From Lacticaseibacillus pantheris DSM 15945 = JCM 12539 = NBRC 106106 (GTDB taxonomy: Bacteria; Bacillota; Bacilli; Lactobacillales; Lactobacillaceae), in NCBI RefSeq assembly GCF_001311175.1, contig NZ_BBAI01000024.1, positions 1 to 35,066 on the forward strand: 35,066 nucleotides of DNA. Direction: 5' to 3'. The translations under genes were made by a program, and so were the position numbers. The notes beneath the pieces were generated by a model, which was not told where the DNA came from, searched no databases, and worked only from the letters and a program-made list of their open reading frames with translations. Every line of letters starts with the position of its first letter. The stretch's first letter is position 1. Shown here in pieces: positions 8,855 through 16,273 of this stretch.

Positions 8855-9108
8855 CGTACTGGTGTGGTGGTTCCGGTTGAGCGGCTGGTCCCCGCGACCG
8901 GTGCTGTGAACCTCACGCTCACGCCCGTGCCGTGCTACCGCGAATTGCCGTAGCCCGAGCAAAGCCCGCTCGGTCTAGCCAATTTGATTCTGTAAATCGT
9001 AACTGCCAGTAAGTGCTTGCGCACTAACTGGCAGTAACTCTAACAGAACTACGGGTATACAGCCGTCGCGGGGACCAGCCGCTTAACCTCCACCACCACA
9101 CCAGTACG
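8855..9108 (+). repeat. Long inverted repeat, domain 1 of the candidate RNA
   Basis: The arms are 8855-8898 and 9065-9108. CGTACTGGTGTGGTGGT pairs perfectly with 9092-9108, then a 3-nt internal loop follows, and AGCGGCTGGTCCCCGCGAC pairs with 9065-9083. The single non-Watson-Crick pair beside it is G.T on the + strand. CCGCTG (8838) and CGGCGG (9114) can extend the stem outward. Confidence 0.8.
8999..9038 (+). repeat. 18-bp stem with UUGC tetraloop inside domain 1
   Basis: GTAACTGCCAGTAAGTGC (8999-9016) and GCACTAACTGGCAGTAAC (9021-9038) are inverted copies with two A.A mismatches and a 4-nt loop. The stem is framed by TTCTGT/ACAGAA. There is no T-tract, so it does not look like a terminator. 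Confidence 0.75.
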
Positions 9109-9384
9109 ACCAACGGCGGATGTCAATCGTTACAATGAATAGATAAGTTTGATATAACGTTAAAATAGCGTGGCCATCCATGCCCGTCACGGTGTGAAGT
9201 TAGACTGTCAATTTTGACAACGTGCCTCGAAGTCCCGCCGTATTCCCCGTGCAGGAAGTGTTCACGCGATTGTTCACTCAAACTACGGTGTTTTCCGACA
9301 TTACACATATAATGGGAAACAGCGGGAGGACTTTGGGTCTGGGTGTCGTGACTGTAGAGGTTGTGGACACAGTAGCGTGAGGCC

Positions 9385-9595
9385 GCGTCGGTCGGACTGG
9401 TGAGCGGAGGCGTGTGGGGTCTGAATGGTAGCTACTGCCACCATGTATTGGGAACCCGTGGGCGGTTTGGGGCGTAGGACACGTAAGCCGCAACCCCAAA
9501 CCCGCCCACGCGTTCGCACCCACCAATCCTTCGCCCTAGCAGTGGTTACCATGGAGCGTCCCACGAAAGCCGCAGCTCACCGGTCCGGCCTACGC
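9385..9595 (+). repeat. Nested inverted repeat, domain 2 of the candidate RNA
   Basis: The outer arms 9385-9405 and 9575-9595 pair at 20 of 21 positions, two as U.G. The middle arms 9425-9438 and 9539-9552 pair at all 14 positions, two as wobble pairs. The inner arms 9457-9472 and 9494-9510 pair with one bulged C. The wobble orientation again favours the + strand. Confidence 0.8.
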
Positions 9596-9655
9596 TGCCG
9601 TCCGCTGCTGCCGTCCGCTATATTAACGTTCAGTCGTTATTGTTGCATTTCGCTA

Positions 9656-9683
9656 TTGCGCTTACTTGCGGACGTGCTAAAAT
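9656..9683 (+). promoter_or_regulatory. Promoter of tRNA-Ala
   Basis: TTGCGC (9656-9661), a 16-nt spacer and TAAAAT (9678-9683) lie about 15 bp before the mature 5' end of the tRNA. This suggests that the tRNA has its own promoter downstream of the candidate large RNA. Confidence 0.5.
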
Positions 9684-9698
9684 ATTAGGGTAAGTTAT

Positions 9699-9771
9699 GG
9701 GCCCATAGCTCAGTTGGGAGAGCGCCTGCTTCGCATGTAGGAGGTCGACGGTTCAAGTCCGTTTGGGTCCA
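9699..9771 (+). tRNA. tRNA-Ala (anticodon CGC)
   Basis: A full cloverleaf can be drawn. The acceptor stem is GGGCCCA with TGGGTCC (one G.T), the D arm is GCTCAGTTGGGAGAGC, the anticodon stem CCTGC/GTAGG has loop TTCGCAT, the variable loop is GAGGTC-like, and the T arm contains GGTTCAAGTCC. The anticodon CGC reads GCG alanine codons, which are frequent in the GC-rich genes here. The discriminator base is A; CCA is not encoded. A strong terminator follows at 9792. Confidence 0.95.
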
Positions 9772-9791
9772 TTATGAGGTATGCGTTTATT

Positions 9792-9839
9792 ATCCCGCCA
9801 CCACAATTCGTTGCATGAATTGTGGTGGCGGGATTTTTT
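9792..9839 (+). terminator. Intrinsic terminator after tRNA-Ala
   Basis: Perfect 18-bp arms, ATCCCGCCACCACAATTC (9792-9809) and its complement (9817-9834), a 7-nt loop, and a run of six T. Confidence 0.95.
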
Positions 9840-10125
9840 GATTTACCGCTAACCATGGTGAACGGCTGTAACGCTACTCAGTCATGACACCCTCAAAAAG
9901 GCCGATTGACTGCGATGGCCGATTGACAGATATCATGACCGGTGATTGCCTGAACGGGGATATGCGTGCACGCTGTAGCCGTTGCTACCACAAGCCTTTG
10001 AGTGATTATAGACCTAGTTTGATGACGAAGAACAGATCAATTATTGGTCATTAATCATGGTTCGACATCCACCAATTCACGCAAAAACGTCGTCCTGTTT
10101 CAACTGTTACGCATAAGCGTAAATC
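9840..10125. other. Intergenic leader region upstream of the fab promoters
   Basis: No gene is seen between the tRNA terminator and the fab promoter. GGCCGATTGAC occurs twice (9900-9910 and 9917-9927, 17-bp period). AACGGCT (about 9861) and AGCCGTT (about 9977) are complementary. A short hairpin TTACGC-ATAA-GCGTAA lies at 10107-10122, directly before the first FabT-like box. Confidence 0.4.
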
Positions 10126-10156
10126 GTTTGACTTTCAAACTACCAGAAATTATATT
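10126..10156 (+). promoter_or_regulatory. Promoter P1 of the fab operon with overlapping FabT-type box
   Basis: TTGACT (10128-10133), a 17-nt spacer and TATATT (10151-10156) make a good vegetative promoter. GTTTGACTTTCAAAC (10126-10140) is a perfect inverted repeat with a 3-nt centre that covers the -35. It resembles the TTTGA-N-TCAAA boxes bound by FabT in Lactobacillales. FabT bound to acyl-ACP would block this promoter. Confidence 0.75.
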
Positions 10157-10176
10157 GGTCACATTCAACGCAAACG

Positions 10177-10210
10177 GTTCGACATTCAAACTAATTTACG
10201 TTGATACATC
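10177..10210 (+). promoter_or_regulatory. Second FabT-type box, possible promoter P2
   Basis: GTTCGACATTCAAAC (10177-10191) repeats the P1 box with one asymmetric base. TTCGAC as -35 and TGATAC (10203-10208 region) as -10 would place it exactly as in P1, again over the -35. The -35 is poor, so this may be only an auxiliary operator. Confidence 0.5.
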
Positions 10211-10319
10211 TTACGCACGGGGACGTGACTTGTCGTTGTCCCCTCCGTATTGGCGGTGGGGTGACTAGCCACGATGACGGTTAGGTTATCCCCGTAGACC
10301 CAAGGAGGTTAGAATTTTT

Positions 10320-10781
10320 TTGGCAGTAATGGATGCACAAACAATTATGCAGTTGATTCCCAACCGGTACCCCATCCTGTTTATGGATCATGTGGATGAG
10401 CTTAATCCCGGGGAATCGATTATTGCGACCAAGAACGTCACAATTAACGAGCAGTTTTTCCAGGGGCATTTTCCTGGCAATCCTGTGATGCCTGGTGTGT
10501 TGATCATCGAATCGCTGGCTCAGGCCGCGTCGATTCTGATTCTCAAGTCACCAGAATTCGCTGGGCAAACGGCGTACTTAGGCGCTATTTCGTCCGCAAA
10601 GTTTCATCAGATTGTTCGCCCAGGTGACGTGCTTAAACTGCACGTTGAATTTACTAAGCGGCGTAATAACATGGGAGTGGTGCACACGTACGCAATGGTC
10701 GGTGACAACGTCGCCGCCAAGGCCGAATTAACCTTTATCGTGTCACCAAATACGGAAGGGGCCGCGGCCACTCCTAGTTGA
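10320..10781 (+). CDS. fabZ: 3-hydroxyacyl-ACP dehydratase FabZ
   Basis: The 153-residue hotdog-fold enzyme is the first gene of the fatty acid synthesis operon. The active-site segment GHFPGNPVMPGVLIIE carries the catalytic His, and ESLAQAASI carries the acidic residue. It removes water from 3-hydroxyacyl-ACP in each elongation round. The start is TTG 10320, 11 bases after AAGGAGG; ATG 10329 is the alternative and lies further from the RBS. Its stop codon is 14 bases before the likely fabT start. A TTG start in a highly expressed operon is slightly unusual. The C-terminal tail after FIVSP is variable. Confidence 0.93.
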   Translation: MAVMDAQTIMQLIPNRYPILFMDHVDELNPGESIIATKNVTINEQFFQGHFPGNPVMPGVLIIESLAQAASILILKSPEFAGQTAYLGAISSAKFHQIVRPGDVLKLHVEFTKRRNNMGVVHTYAMVGDNVAAKAELTFIVSPNTEGAAATPS

Positions 10782-10795
10782 GGATGGAAAATGGG

Positions 10796-11251
10796 ATGCC
10801 AGAACTAAGTAAGCAGGATTTTAACGTTATTAACGATGCGTTGGTCAACGTATATGACCACATCATGCGCATTGAGGAGCAGTCGTTGCGTGCCAGCACG
10901 TTTAAGGACGTATCGGTGAAGGATATTCATCTAATTCACGCCATTTCACTACACGGACACAAGAGTAGTACTGAGGTTGCACAGGAGTTGCACCTGACTA
11001 AGGGCACGCTGTCAACCAACGTGAAGGGACTTGTGCGCAAAGGATACGTGCAACGGGTTCCGGATCGCCACGATGGTCGGGTTCAGCACTTGGAACTCAC
11101 TAATCGGGGTAAACTACTTTACCGAGCGCATGATGCCTTTCATCGGCAAATCGTTAAGAGCTTCTTACACGGGATGGATACCCAAGAAGTGGGACTAATT
11201 AAGCACGCACTTCAAAACCTGGAGCAATTTTTAACGACAGCAAGTAAGTAG
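10796..11251 (+). CDS. fabT: MarR-family fatty acid synthesis repressor FabT
   Basis: The protein is about 151 residues from ATG 10796 (MPELSKQDFNVINDALVNVY); an in-frame ATG at 10784 is possible. The MarR winged helix is clear: SSTEVAQELHLTKGTLSTNV as the recognition helix region, then RVPDRHDGRVQHLELT as the wing with the conserved D-x-R. FabT binds operators in the fab locus with long-chain acyl-ACP as corepressor. Second place in the operon, after fabZ and before fabH, is the typical position, and two FabT-type boxes lie upstream of fabZ, indicating autoregulation. Confidence 0.9.
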   Translation: MPELSKQDFNVINDALVNVYDHIMRIEEQSLRASTFKDVSVKDIHLIHAISLHGHKSSTEVAQELHLTKGTLSTNVKGLVRKGYVQRVPDRHDGRVQHLELTNRGKLLYRAHDAFHRQIVKSFLHGMDTQEVGLIKHALQNLEQFLTTASK

Positions 11252-11261
11252 GTGCAACCAT

Positions 11262-12228
11262 ATGGGTTTTGCAATAATCGGTTCGGCGTTGGCTACACCT
11301 GACCAGGTGGTAACCAATGAGACCTGACGCAGTTTATGACCACCAGTGACGAGTGGATTAGGCAACGGACGGGCATTGAGCGCCGGCACGTTGTCCAAAC
11401 GGAAACAACCGAAAGTTTAGCTACGGACGTCGCCCACCAGCTGTTGCGCAAAAGTGGAATCACAGCTGATGAGTTGGACCTTATCCTGGTCGCGACTATG
11501 TCACCGACGTACACCATGCCGAGTGTGGCAGCAACGGTAGCGGGTGCCATTGGCGCCCACAACGTAATGAGTCTCGATATTGGTTCGGCGTGCACAGGCT
11601 TCGTGGCGGCATTATCGGCCGCCCGTGGACTGGCGACGGTCCGTAATGACCGCTACGTGATGGTCATTGGTGCCGAAGTACTGAGTAAGATTTTGGACTG
11701 GCACGACCGGTCGACGGCAATCTTGTTTGGTGATGGTGCCGGCGGGGTGCTGCTGGACATGCAGTCCGCACACGGAGCGTATTTAGGCGAACGGTTCATC
11801 ACGCAGGGACAGGACGGCCAGAAGCTCACCGCTGGATTGACCGGTAATCACAGCCCCTTCGCGGTCCCAATTGACGGTGACCCTTACTTCAGAATGGATG
11901 GCCACGCCGTTTATAACTTTGTGGTGAAAACCGCCCCGGATCTTATTACGGCATTGTTAGCACAGACCCACACGGACATTACGGATGTGGACGTGGTGGT
12001 ATTTCACCAGGCCAACCAGCGTATGGTGGAACAACTGGCTAATAAGGTGGGGCTCACCGCCGCCCAGTATCCGTTCAACATGGATGAGTACGGTAACACA
12101 GCGGGGGCCAGTGAGCCATATTATTCGCTGAACTAGTTGCCAGTGGCCGTATTCGGCCCGGTGACAAGGTACTATTTTGTGCATTTGGTGGCGGGTTAAC
12201 CGCCGGCGCTGCGCTGATTGAATACTAA
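11262..12228 (+). pseudogene. fabH: 3-oxoacyl-ACP synthase III FabH, two frameshifts
   Basis: The start is ATG 11262 (MGFAIIGSALATPDQVVTN), with AGGTG a few bases upstream. The first break is at about 11318-11322 (VVTN to DLTQFMTTSDEW), the second at about 12113-12115 (NTAGAS to AILFAELVASGRIRPGD); each needs one added base. The protein then ends FGGGLTAGAALIEY at TAA 12226. The catalytic residues are all there: Cys in DIGSACTGF, His in FHQANQRM, Asn in YGNTAGAS. FabH condenses acetyl-CoA with malonyl-ACP to start fatty acid synthesis. Because the whole sequence on both sides is conserved, sequence error is more likely than loss of function. Confidence 0.88.
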
Positions 12229-12257
12229 CGCATAGACAAAAAAAAGGAGAAACTACG

Positions 12258-12509
12258 ATGACTAAAGAAGAAATTATTACGAAGATTTTGGCACTGGTTA
12301 AGGCAGACGATGGCATTGAGGGCGATAACGTCACCCCAACCATGTCGTTTAAGAACGATTTGAACCTGGATAGCCTGGATGTCTTTGAACTAGTAAACGA
12401 AATTGAAGACGAGTTTGAGATTGAAATTGATACCGATGAAACTATCGACACCATCGATGATTTGGCGACGTACGTACAGGGCAAGCTCGCTGCCAAGACA
12501 CAGGCGTAG
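12258..12509 (+). CDS. acpP: Acyl carrier protein
   Basis: The 83-residue acidic protein has the phosphopantetheine attachment Ser in NLDSLDVFELV (about residue 40), and the acidic helix NEIEDEFEIEIDTDE. It carries the growing acyl chain for the Fab enzymes. GGAG lies nine bases before the ATG. It is intact and sits between fabH and fabD as in other lactobacilli. Confidence 0.95.
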   Translation: MTKEEIITKILALVKADDGIEGDNVTPTMSFKNDLNLDSLDVFELVNEIEDEFEIEIDTDETIDTIDDLATYVQGKLAAKTQA

Positions 12510-12517
12510 GTAGCGTC

Positions 12518-13422
12518 ATGACGGTAGGGTATTTATTTGCCGGCCAGGGGCAACAAACCGCCCAAATGGGGCAGGACCTGTACCAGCAAGAAGCAGTTTA
12601 CCGTGACGTAGTGAACGAAGCGGCGGACGCCCTGGCGGTTGATTTGAGGAATCCCGTAGTATTTGGGGCCCGCAAAACGCCCAGGTCGCTATCTACACGA
12701 TGAGTGTGGGGATTGCCCGCGTGTTAGCACAGGAACTGCCTGTACCAGCCGGAATGCTGGGGCTGAGTCTGGGTGAATACGCGGCGTTGACAGCAGCCGG
12801 TAGTTTAACGCTGGCGGATGGTGTCCAGCTCGTCGCGGATCGCGCCCGGTATATGGCGGCAGCTGGTCAAGCCGTGCCGGGTAAGATGGCTGCGGTGATG
12901 ACGGACCGGCAGGATGAAGTGCGCCGGTTAGTGCAGACTATCGACGGAGTGTACGTAGCCAACAACAACACGGCAAGCCAACTGGTTGTTGGTGGCCGCG
13001 AGGAAGCCGTGGATACGCTCGTTGCCCAGCTAAAGCAGCAGGGTATTAAGCGCGCCATGACCCTCAAAGTGGTTGCCTCACACACACCGTTGATGCAACC
13101 AGCCGCTGAACAACTAGCCAATCGGTTGGCGTCAGTCCCATTCGGGCCCACTACCGTACCGGTCATTAGTAACACCACGGTTCAACCGTTTGTGGCGGGC
13201 ACGGTCAAGGGGACTTTGGTTCGTCAACTGACTAACCCCACGCATTTTGGGGCGGGATTGCAGGCTTTGAGCTCCCTAGGTGTAGACCGATTCGTCGAGG
13301 TTGGCCCCGGTCATACTTTGAGTAGTTTTGTAAAGCAGACGCTGCCGAATGCGGAACGTTATCACGTGAGCGACATAGCATCGCTCAACGAGGTGCGGGG
13401 TGCATTGGTAGCCAAGTCATAG
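12518..13422 (+). pseudogene. fabD: Malonyl-CoA:ACP transacylase FabD, one frameshift
   Basis: The start ATG 12518 is 8 bp after acpP (MTVGYLFAGQGQQTAQMGQD). The frame changes at about 12655-12672; downstream the reading NAQVAIYTMSVGIARVL joins the rest. The bridging segment also seems several residues shorter than in other FabD proteins, so a small deletion may add to the one-base shift. The nucleophile Ser lies in GLSLGEYAALTAAG and the catalytic His in VVASHTPLM. FabD moves malonyl from CoA to ACP. The RBS is weak (TAGGTAG), which suggests coupling to acpP. Confidence 0.88.
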
Positions 13423-13439
13423 TGAGGCGGTAATTACTA

Positions 13440-14159
13440 ATGGAAACAGGCGTGGTACTAGTAACTGGTGGTGGACGCGGGATTGGCCGGGCTATAGCGG
13501 AGCGGTTGGCCCGTGATGGGTACACCGTTGCGGTCACCATTCGTCGAGCTTTGACGGATGATGTGCAGACCAACTTTGATGCGCTAGGCATCCGTACGGT
13601 CCGCGGTGATGTCACTAACGCGGATGAGGCGCAACAAATGGTGGTGGATAGTTGCCACCCCGATGAACAATTACTGGCGTTGGTTAATAATGCGGGTATT
13701 ACGCGGGACGCGTTACTCACCAGGATGAAAGTAGACGACTTTACGGCCGTCCTGAACACTAACCTCGTTGGGGCATTCAACATGACCAAGCCAGCTTTGC
13801 GCGTGATGCAAAAGCAACGCCACGGTAGCATTATCGATATTAGTAGTGTGGTCGGGCTGGTCGGTAACGTTGGCCAGGCCAATTACGCTGCCAGCAAGGC
13901 GGGGCTCATTGGCCTGATGAAAACTACAGCCAAGGAGGGTGCACTGCGGAACGTGCGCTGTAACGCGGTGGCGCCAGGCATGGTTGCCACGCAAATGACC
14001 GAGTCGTTAAGTGCAAAGGTGACGCAACGGTTACAGGACAGCATTCCGCTTAAACGCTTTGCTGAGCCGGATGAGGTGGCTGACGTGGTCGCATTTTTAT
14101 TGGGCAACCAATACATTACTGGCCAGGTTATCACCGTTGATGGTGGGCTCACGTTATAG
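13440..14159 (+). CDS. fabG: 3-oxoacyl-ACP reductase FabG
   Basis: The 239-residue classical SDR has the NADPH motif VTGGGRGIGRAIA at residues 8-20, NNAG near 85, and the catalytic Ser (IDISSVVG), Tyr and Lys (YAASK) with the active Asn in TNLVGAFN. The C-terminus ITGQVITVDGG is typical of FabG. It reduces 3-oxoacyl-ACP. GAGG lies 10 bases before the ATG, and the fabD stop is 17 bp upstream. Intact. Confidence 0.95.
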   Translation: METGVVLVTGGGRGIGRAIAERLARDGYTVAVTIRRALTDDVQTNFDALGIRTVRGDVTNADEAQQMVVDSCHPDEQLLALVNNAGITRDALLTRMKVDDFTAVLNTNLVGAFNMTKPALRVMQKQRHGSIIDISSVVGLVGNVGQANYAASKAGLIGLMKTTAKEGALRNVRCNAVAPGMVATQMTESLSAKVTQRLQDSIPLKRFAEPDEVADVVAFLLGNQYITGQVITVDGGLTL

Positions 14160-14169
14160 GAGGCATTGA

Positions 14170-15393
14170 ATGAAACGAGTAGTAATAACTGGCATGGGGG
14201 CCGTCACGCCTTTAGGTAACACAACCAGGGAATTCCTGGATGGTGTTCATAAAGGTAAGGTCGGTATTGGCCCCATCACAAAGTTTGACGCCGACACCGG
14301 CGTGACCGTTGCCGGCGAGGTGCGTGACTTTGATCCCACCGTGTGGATGTCGGCTAAGACGGCTAAGCGGATGGACCTCTTTTCGCAGTATGCACTCTAC
14401 AGCGCGACGGAAGCCATGACTATGGCTGGATTAGTGGATGGCGGTGTGGACCCGCTGGAACTGGGCGTAATTTACGGCTCGGGGATTGGTGGCCTCGGTA
14501 CCATCGAACAGCAGGTCATTAAGATGCACGACAAGGGGCCCAAACGGGTGTCGCCTTTGTTCGTTTCCAATTCGATTATTAACATGGCGGCGGGTAACCT
14601 GTCCATCCAGTTTAACGCGCAAAATGTCAGCCAGGCGGTCGTGACGGCGTGTGCCTCCGCGACTAACGCAATTGGCAACGCCTTTGATGCCATCCGCCTG
14701 GGTCGCGCCCAAGTGATGATTACCGGTGGCGCGGAAGCATCGGTCAACGAAATCGGTATCGCCGGGTTTGCCGCACTTACAGCCCTGTCCCGATCGACTG
14801 ACCCGGAGCGGGCTTCAATGCCGTTTGACGCCAACCGTAACGGGTTCGTTATGGGCGAAGGCGCAGCCACGTTGGTGCTTGAGGAATTAGAACACGCCCA
14901 GGCACGCGGAGCCCAAATTTACGGTGAGGTCGTTGGTTATGGCAGTACCGCGGACGCGTACCACGTGACCGCCCCAGACCCATCCGGCGCAGGCGCAATT
15001 CGGGCGATGGCCCAGGCGGTGGATGAAGCTGGAATCGCGCCGGCCGACGTGGGGTACATTAACGCTCACGGCACGGCCACCATGGCGAACGACCAGGCGG
15101 AAAGTCGGGCAATTAAATCGTTGTTTGGTGATGCTGACGTCTTAGTTAGCAGCACCAAGGGTATGACTGGTCACCTGTTGGGTGCTGCCGGTGCAATCGA
15201 GGCAGTGGCGACAGTGGGTGCGCTTAACGGCGAGCTACCGGTGAACGTCGGCTGCTTTGACCAGGACCCTGAATGTGACGTGCACTTGGTCACACCAAGC
15301 AACCGGCAACGGCGGGTGGACTACGCTTTGAGTAATTCGTTTGGCTTTGGCGGGCACAATGCAGTGCTAGCGTTTAAACGATGGGGGGCGTAA
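14170..15393 (+). CDS. fabF: 3-oxoacyl-ACP synthase II FabF
   Basis: The 407-residue KAS II has the active-site Cys in VVTACASATNAIGNA (about 160), two His in INAHGTAT and GMTGHLLGAAGAIEA, and the Phe gate in NSFGFGGHN. It extends acyl-ACP with malonyl-ACP. It starts 11 bp after fabG with AGGAGG. It is the longest intact gene of the operon. Confidence 0.95.
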   Translation: MKRVVITGMGAVTPLGNTTREFLDGVHKGKVGIGPITKFDADTGVTVAGEVRDFDPTVWMSAKTAKRMDLFSQYALYSATEAMTMAGLVDGGVDPLELGVIYGSGIGGLGTIEQQVIKMHDKGPKRVSPLFVSNSIINMAAGNLSIQFNAQNVSQAVVTACASATNAIGNAFDAIRLGRAQVMITGGAEASVNEIGIAGFAALTALSRSTDPERASMPFDANRNGFVMGEGAATLVLEELEHAQARGAQIYGEVVGYGSTADAYHVTAPDPSGAGAIRAMAQAVDEAGIAPADVGYINAHGTATMANDQAESRAIKSLFGDADVLVSSTKGMTGHLLGAAGAIEAVATVGALNGELPVNVGCFDQDPECDVHLVTPSNRQRRVDYALSNSFGFGGHNAVLAFKRWGA

Positions 15394-15397
15394 CCCG

Positions 15398-15841
15398 ATG
15401 CAAGAAGAAGAAATTGAGCGTTTGGTGGACCGCTTTGAACGGTCGTCGCTTGACCACCTACAGATTACTGATGACAACTTCAAGTTGGTGTTAAGTAAGC
15501 CAGGGGCGGCCCCGGCGCCGGTTAGTACGCCGCCGACCAGTAGCGGCCCGGTTGCGGAGCCGGCCACTGCAGACGGCGGGCCGTTACCGGTATCCGCCAA
15601 CACCACATCGGTTACGGCACCGCTAGTGGGGGTAGTCTACTTTGCACCCCAACCGGATCAGCCGGTATTTAAACAGGTTGGTGACCCAGTAGCAGCGGGT
15701 GAGGTCGTGTGCCTGATTGAGGCCATGAAGATGGTGAACGAGGTTAAGGCCCCCGTTGGTGGGGTGCTGAAGGCCGTGCTGGTTGATGACGGCACGCTGG
15801 TTGAGTACGATCAGCCACTGATGCAGATTGAGCAGGTGTAG
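15398..15841 (+). CDS. accB: Biotin carboxyl carrier protein of acetyl-CoA carboxylase
   Basis: 147 residues. The N-terminal helical part is MQEEEIERLVDRFERSSLDH, followed by a Pro/Ala-rich linker (about residues 35-70) and a biotinyl domain with the modified Lys in CLIEAMKMVNEVKAP. The spacing to the end is normal (about 35 residues). It carries carboxybiotin between AccC and AccA/AccD. It starts 5 bp after fabF and ends 5 bp before the second dehydratase gene. Confidence 0.94.
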   Translation: MQEEEIERLVDRFERSSLDHLQITDDNFKLVLSKPGAAPAPVSTPPTSSGPVAEPATADGGPLPVSANTTSVTAPLVGVVYFAPQPDQPVFKQVGDPVAAGEVVCLIEAMKMVNEVKAPVGGVLKAVLVDDGTLVEYDQPLMQIEQV

Positions 15842-15845
15842 TTGC

Positions 15846-16271
15846 ATGGACATCACGACAGTTATTCCGCAACGGCCGCCATTCCTCTTTGTTGACCAAG
15901 TTAGGGCGGTCACCCCTGGCGTAAGCGCGGTGACCCGCAAGATGGTGACCGTTGACGAGTGGTTTTTCGCGGGCAAAGCTGGTGACCACCAGTTATCCGT
16001 GCCGGCGTTTGTACTCACAGAAATGACGGCTCAGACTGGTGCGCTGGCAATTTTGGCTGATCAGGAAGGCGATAAGAACGTTTTGTTCGGCGGTATCCGT
16101 TCCGCCGAAATTCTCGCCCCGGTATTAACAGGCGACGAGCTAGTCTGTGCGGTTGAGCTACTCAAAATGCGTGGGCCCATTGGTGTGGGTGCGGGGACTT
16201 TGACGGTGCGTGATCAAGTGGTGTACCGGGCTACTTTGGTGTTTGCCGTTGTGGATGCAAAGGAGCGGTGA
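15846..16271 (+). CDS. Second FabZ-type hotdog protein lacking the catalytic His motif
   Basis: 141 residues from ATG 15846 (MDITTVIPQRPPFLFVDQV), the typical FabZ opening. In place of the GHFPGxPVxPG active-site loop it reads FFAGKAGDHQLSVPAFVLTE: the catalytic His is Lys, and the FPG and second PG are gone, although the Glu of the helix (LTEMTAQTGAL) is kept. The frame is open throughout, so this is not a simple shift. In related lactobacilli a FabZ sits at this exact spot between accB and accC. It may be a non-catalytic partner of the first FabZ, an isomerase-like variant, or inactive. The accC start follows after 2 bp. Confidence 0.75.
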   Translation: MDITTVIPQRPPFLFVDQVRAVTPGVSAVTRKMVTVDEWFFAGKAGDHQLSVPAFVLTEMTAQTGALAILADQEGDKNVLFGGIRSAEILAPVLTGDELVCAVELLKMRGPIGVGAGTLTVRDQVVYRATLVFAVVDAKER

Positions 16272-16273
16272 TT

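Larger units (their letters stand above)
8765..9610 (+). ncRNA. Candidate large structured non-coding RNA (GOLLD/ROOL-like architecture, unproven)
   Basis: About 950 bp upstream of a tRNA gene holds no convincing protein gene but many nested inverted repeats. Domain 1: 8855-8898 pairs with 9065-9108; inside it CCGTAG (8948) pairs with CTACGG (9049), and this encloses hairpins CCGAGC/GCTCGG (8955/8968) and TTCTGT/ACAGAA (8988/9043) leading to an 18-bp arm pair at 8999-9038. Middle: TGTCAA/TTGACA (9206-9219), and AGTCCCGC plus TTCCC (9231-9247) pair with GGGAA plus GCGGG..ACT (9314-9332). Domain 2: 9385-9405 with 9575-9595, 9425-9438 with 9539-9552, and 9457-9472 with 9494-9510. Several mismatches are G.T pairs on this strand (C.A on the other), which supports + strand transcription. 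Size and tRNA proximity recall GOLLD and ROOL RNAs. Ends are approximate. Confidence 0.55.

Noticed and set aside
8765..8953. A 62-residue ORF on the + strand in the tRNA upstream region
   Set aside because: No RBS, low-complexity composition, and its second half is the arm of a long inverted repeat; RNA structure explains it better.
9301..9688. Overlapping ORFs on both strands between 9278 and 9688
   Set aside because: Arg/Thr/Pro-rich shadows of GC-rich hairpins, no RBS or family resemblance.
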